From: an uncultured Porphyromonadaceae bacterium
GTDB taxonomy: Bacteria > Bacteroidota > Bacteroidia > Bacteroidales > Muribaculaceae
NCBI GenBank assembly: GCA_905212215.1
Contig: CAJMDR010000026.1
Location: forward strand, 1-13,460
Direction: 5' to 3'
DNA: 13,460 bases
In this document: positions 13,318-13,460 of the stretch, piece by piece
Position numbering within the stretch: the first letter of the stretch is position 1
Layout: the number at the start of each line of letters is the position of its first letter
Made by a program: the position numbers and the translations under genes
The notes under the pieces: model-generated
What the model saw: only the letters and a program-made list of their open reading frames with translations
What the model was told of the DNA's origin: nothing
Databases searched by the model: none

Positions 13318-13460
13318 TTATTCGCAGCCTTTACGGAATAGGCTGGGACTGATGCCGGTAACGCGCTTGAAAAGGCGAGTGAAGTGTGCAGGATACTCGA
13401 AGCCGAGCGAATAGGCAATCTCCGATACATTGGCCGTGGTTGATGCAAGACGGTGCTTCG
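13318..13460 (-). CDS. AraC-family transcriptional regulator, C-terminal 46 residues (5' part beyond window)
   Basis: Reading leftward from the window edge to the TAA at 13318-13320 gives 46 residues of the second helix-turn-helix of an AraC/XylS DNA-binding domain. VSEIAYSLGFEYPAHFTRLF and KRVTGISPSLFRK match the family signature (IAxxLGFxxxxxFxRxFKxxxGxxPxxyR). The gene enters from the right, so its sensing domain is unseen and it could be a simple AraC protein, a two-component type, or a hybrid regulator. It is convergent with the GH109 gene and shares its terminator; whether it controls the kinase-GH109 unit cannot be told from this window. Confidence 0.9.
   Translation of the reverse strand, partial: KHRLASTTANVSEIAYSLGFEYPAHFTRLFKRVTGISPSLFRKGCE

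Noticed and set aside
1..13460. CRISPR arrays, tRNA/rRNA genes, transposases, phage or defence genes
   Set aside because: No spaced direct repeats, no tRNA-like folds and no transposase or nuclease motifs were seen on either strand.

Overview
This window looks like chromosomal DNA of a gut- or oral-type Bacteroidales bacterium (Bacteroides/Phocaeicola/Prevotella range; I cannot fix the genus). The reasons are the HtpG and ClpB sequence types, A-rich translation starts without a Shine-Dalgarno sequence, several matches to the Bacteroidetes -7 promoter box TAnnTTTG, an exported GH109 glycosidase, and a giant secreted protein with cleaved-adhesin/FN3 domains and a C-terminal tail of the type IX secretion (Por) kind. 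I see no rRNA, tRNA, CRISPR array or insertion sequence.

Layout. Positions 1-1608 (minus) hold the first 536 codons of the disaggregase ClpB. A short spacer with a terminator hairpin follows. Positions 1762-6219 (minus) encode a 1485-residue exported multidomain protein: a propeller-like N-terminus, FN3-like modules, three choice-of-anchor J (cleaved adhesin) modules, and a sorting tail. A divergent control region at 6220-6344 carries a -7 box for that gene, an 18-bp palindrome and an FNR-like dyad. Rightward from there come a Crp/Fnr-family regulator (6345-6947), a glyoxalase I-like VOC protein (6983-7369) and the Hsp90 chaperone HtpG (7483-9519), which ends in a strong terminator. A GNAT acetyltransferase with a good promoter follows (9630-10160). 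It overlaps an acidic hypothetical ORF (10141-10500) whose second half is doubtful and contains a terminator-like hairpin facing the minus strand. After about 200 bp of AT-rich control DNA comes a two-gene unit: a NahK-like N-acetylhexosamine 1-kinase (10706-11797) and a signal-peptide-bearing GH109 alpha-N-acetylgalactosaminidase (11836-13218). A perfect 17-bp bidirectional terminator separates it from the convergent 3' end of an AraC-family regulator (13318-13460, truncated by the window).

How the genes may work together. The clearest pathway is the kinase-GH109 pair: the exported glycosidase would free GalNAc from host glycans (mucin O-glycans, blood-group-A-like ends) and the cytoplasmic kinase would make HexNAc-1-phosphate. 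No transporter or uridylyltransferase is in view. ClpB and HtpG lie near each other but in opposite directions and are not one operon. The Crp/Fnr protein has an FNR-like recognition helix (ETLSR). FNR-like dyads (TTGAT-N4-ATCAA type) lie upstream of its own gene, upstream of the acetyltransferase gene and upstream of the kinase gene, suggesting a small local regulon; this is inference. Nothing here amounts to a clearly new defence or mobile system. The most unusual items are the nested architecture of the giant secreted protein, the near-leaderless kinase gene, the possible small RNA opposite the acidic ORF, and the candidate Fnr-like regulon.
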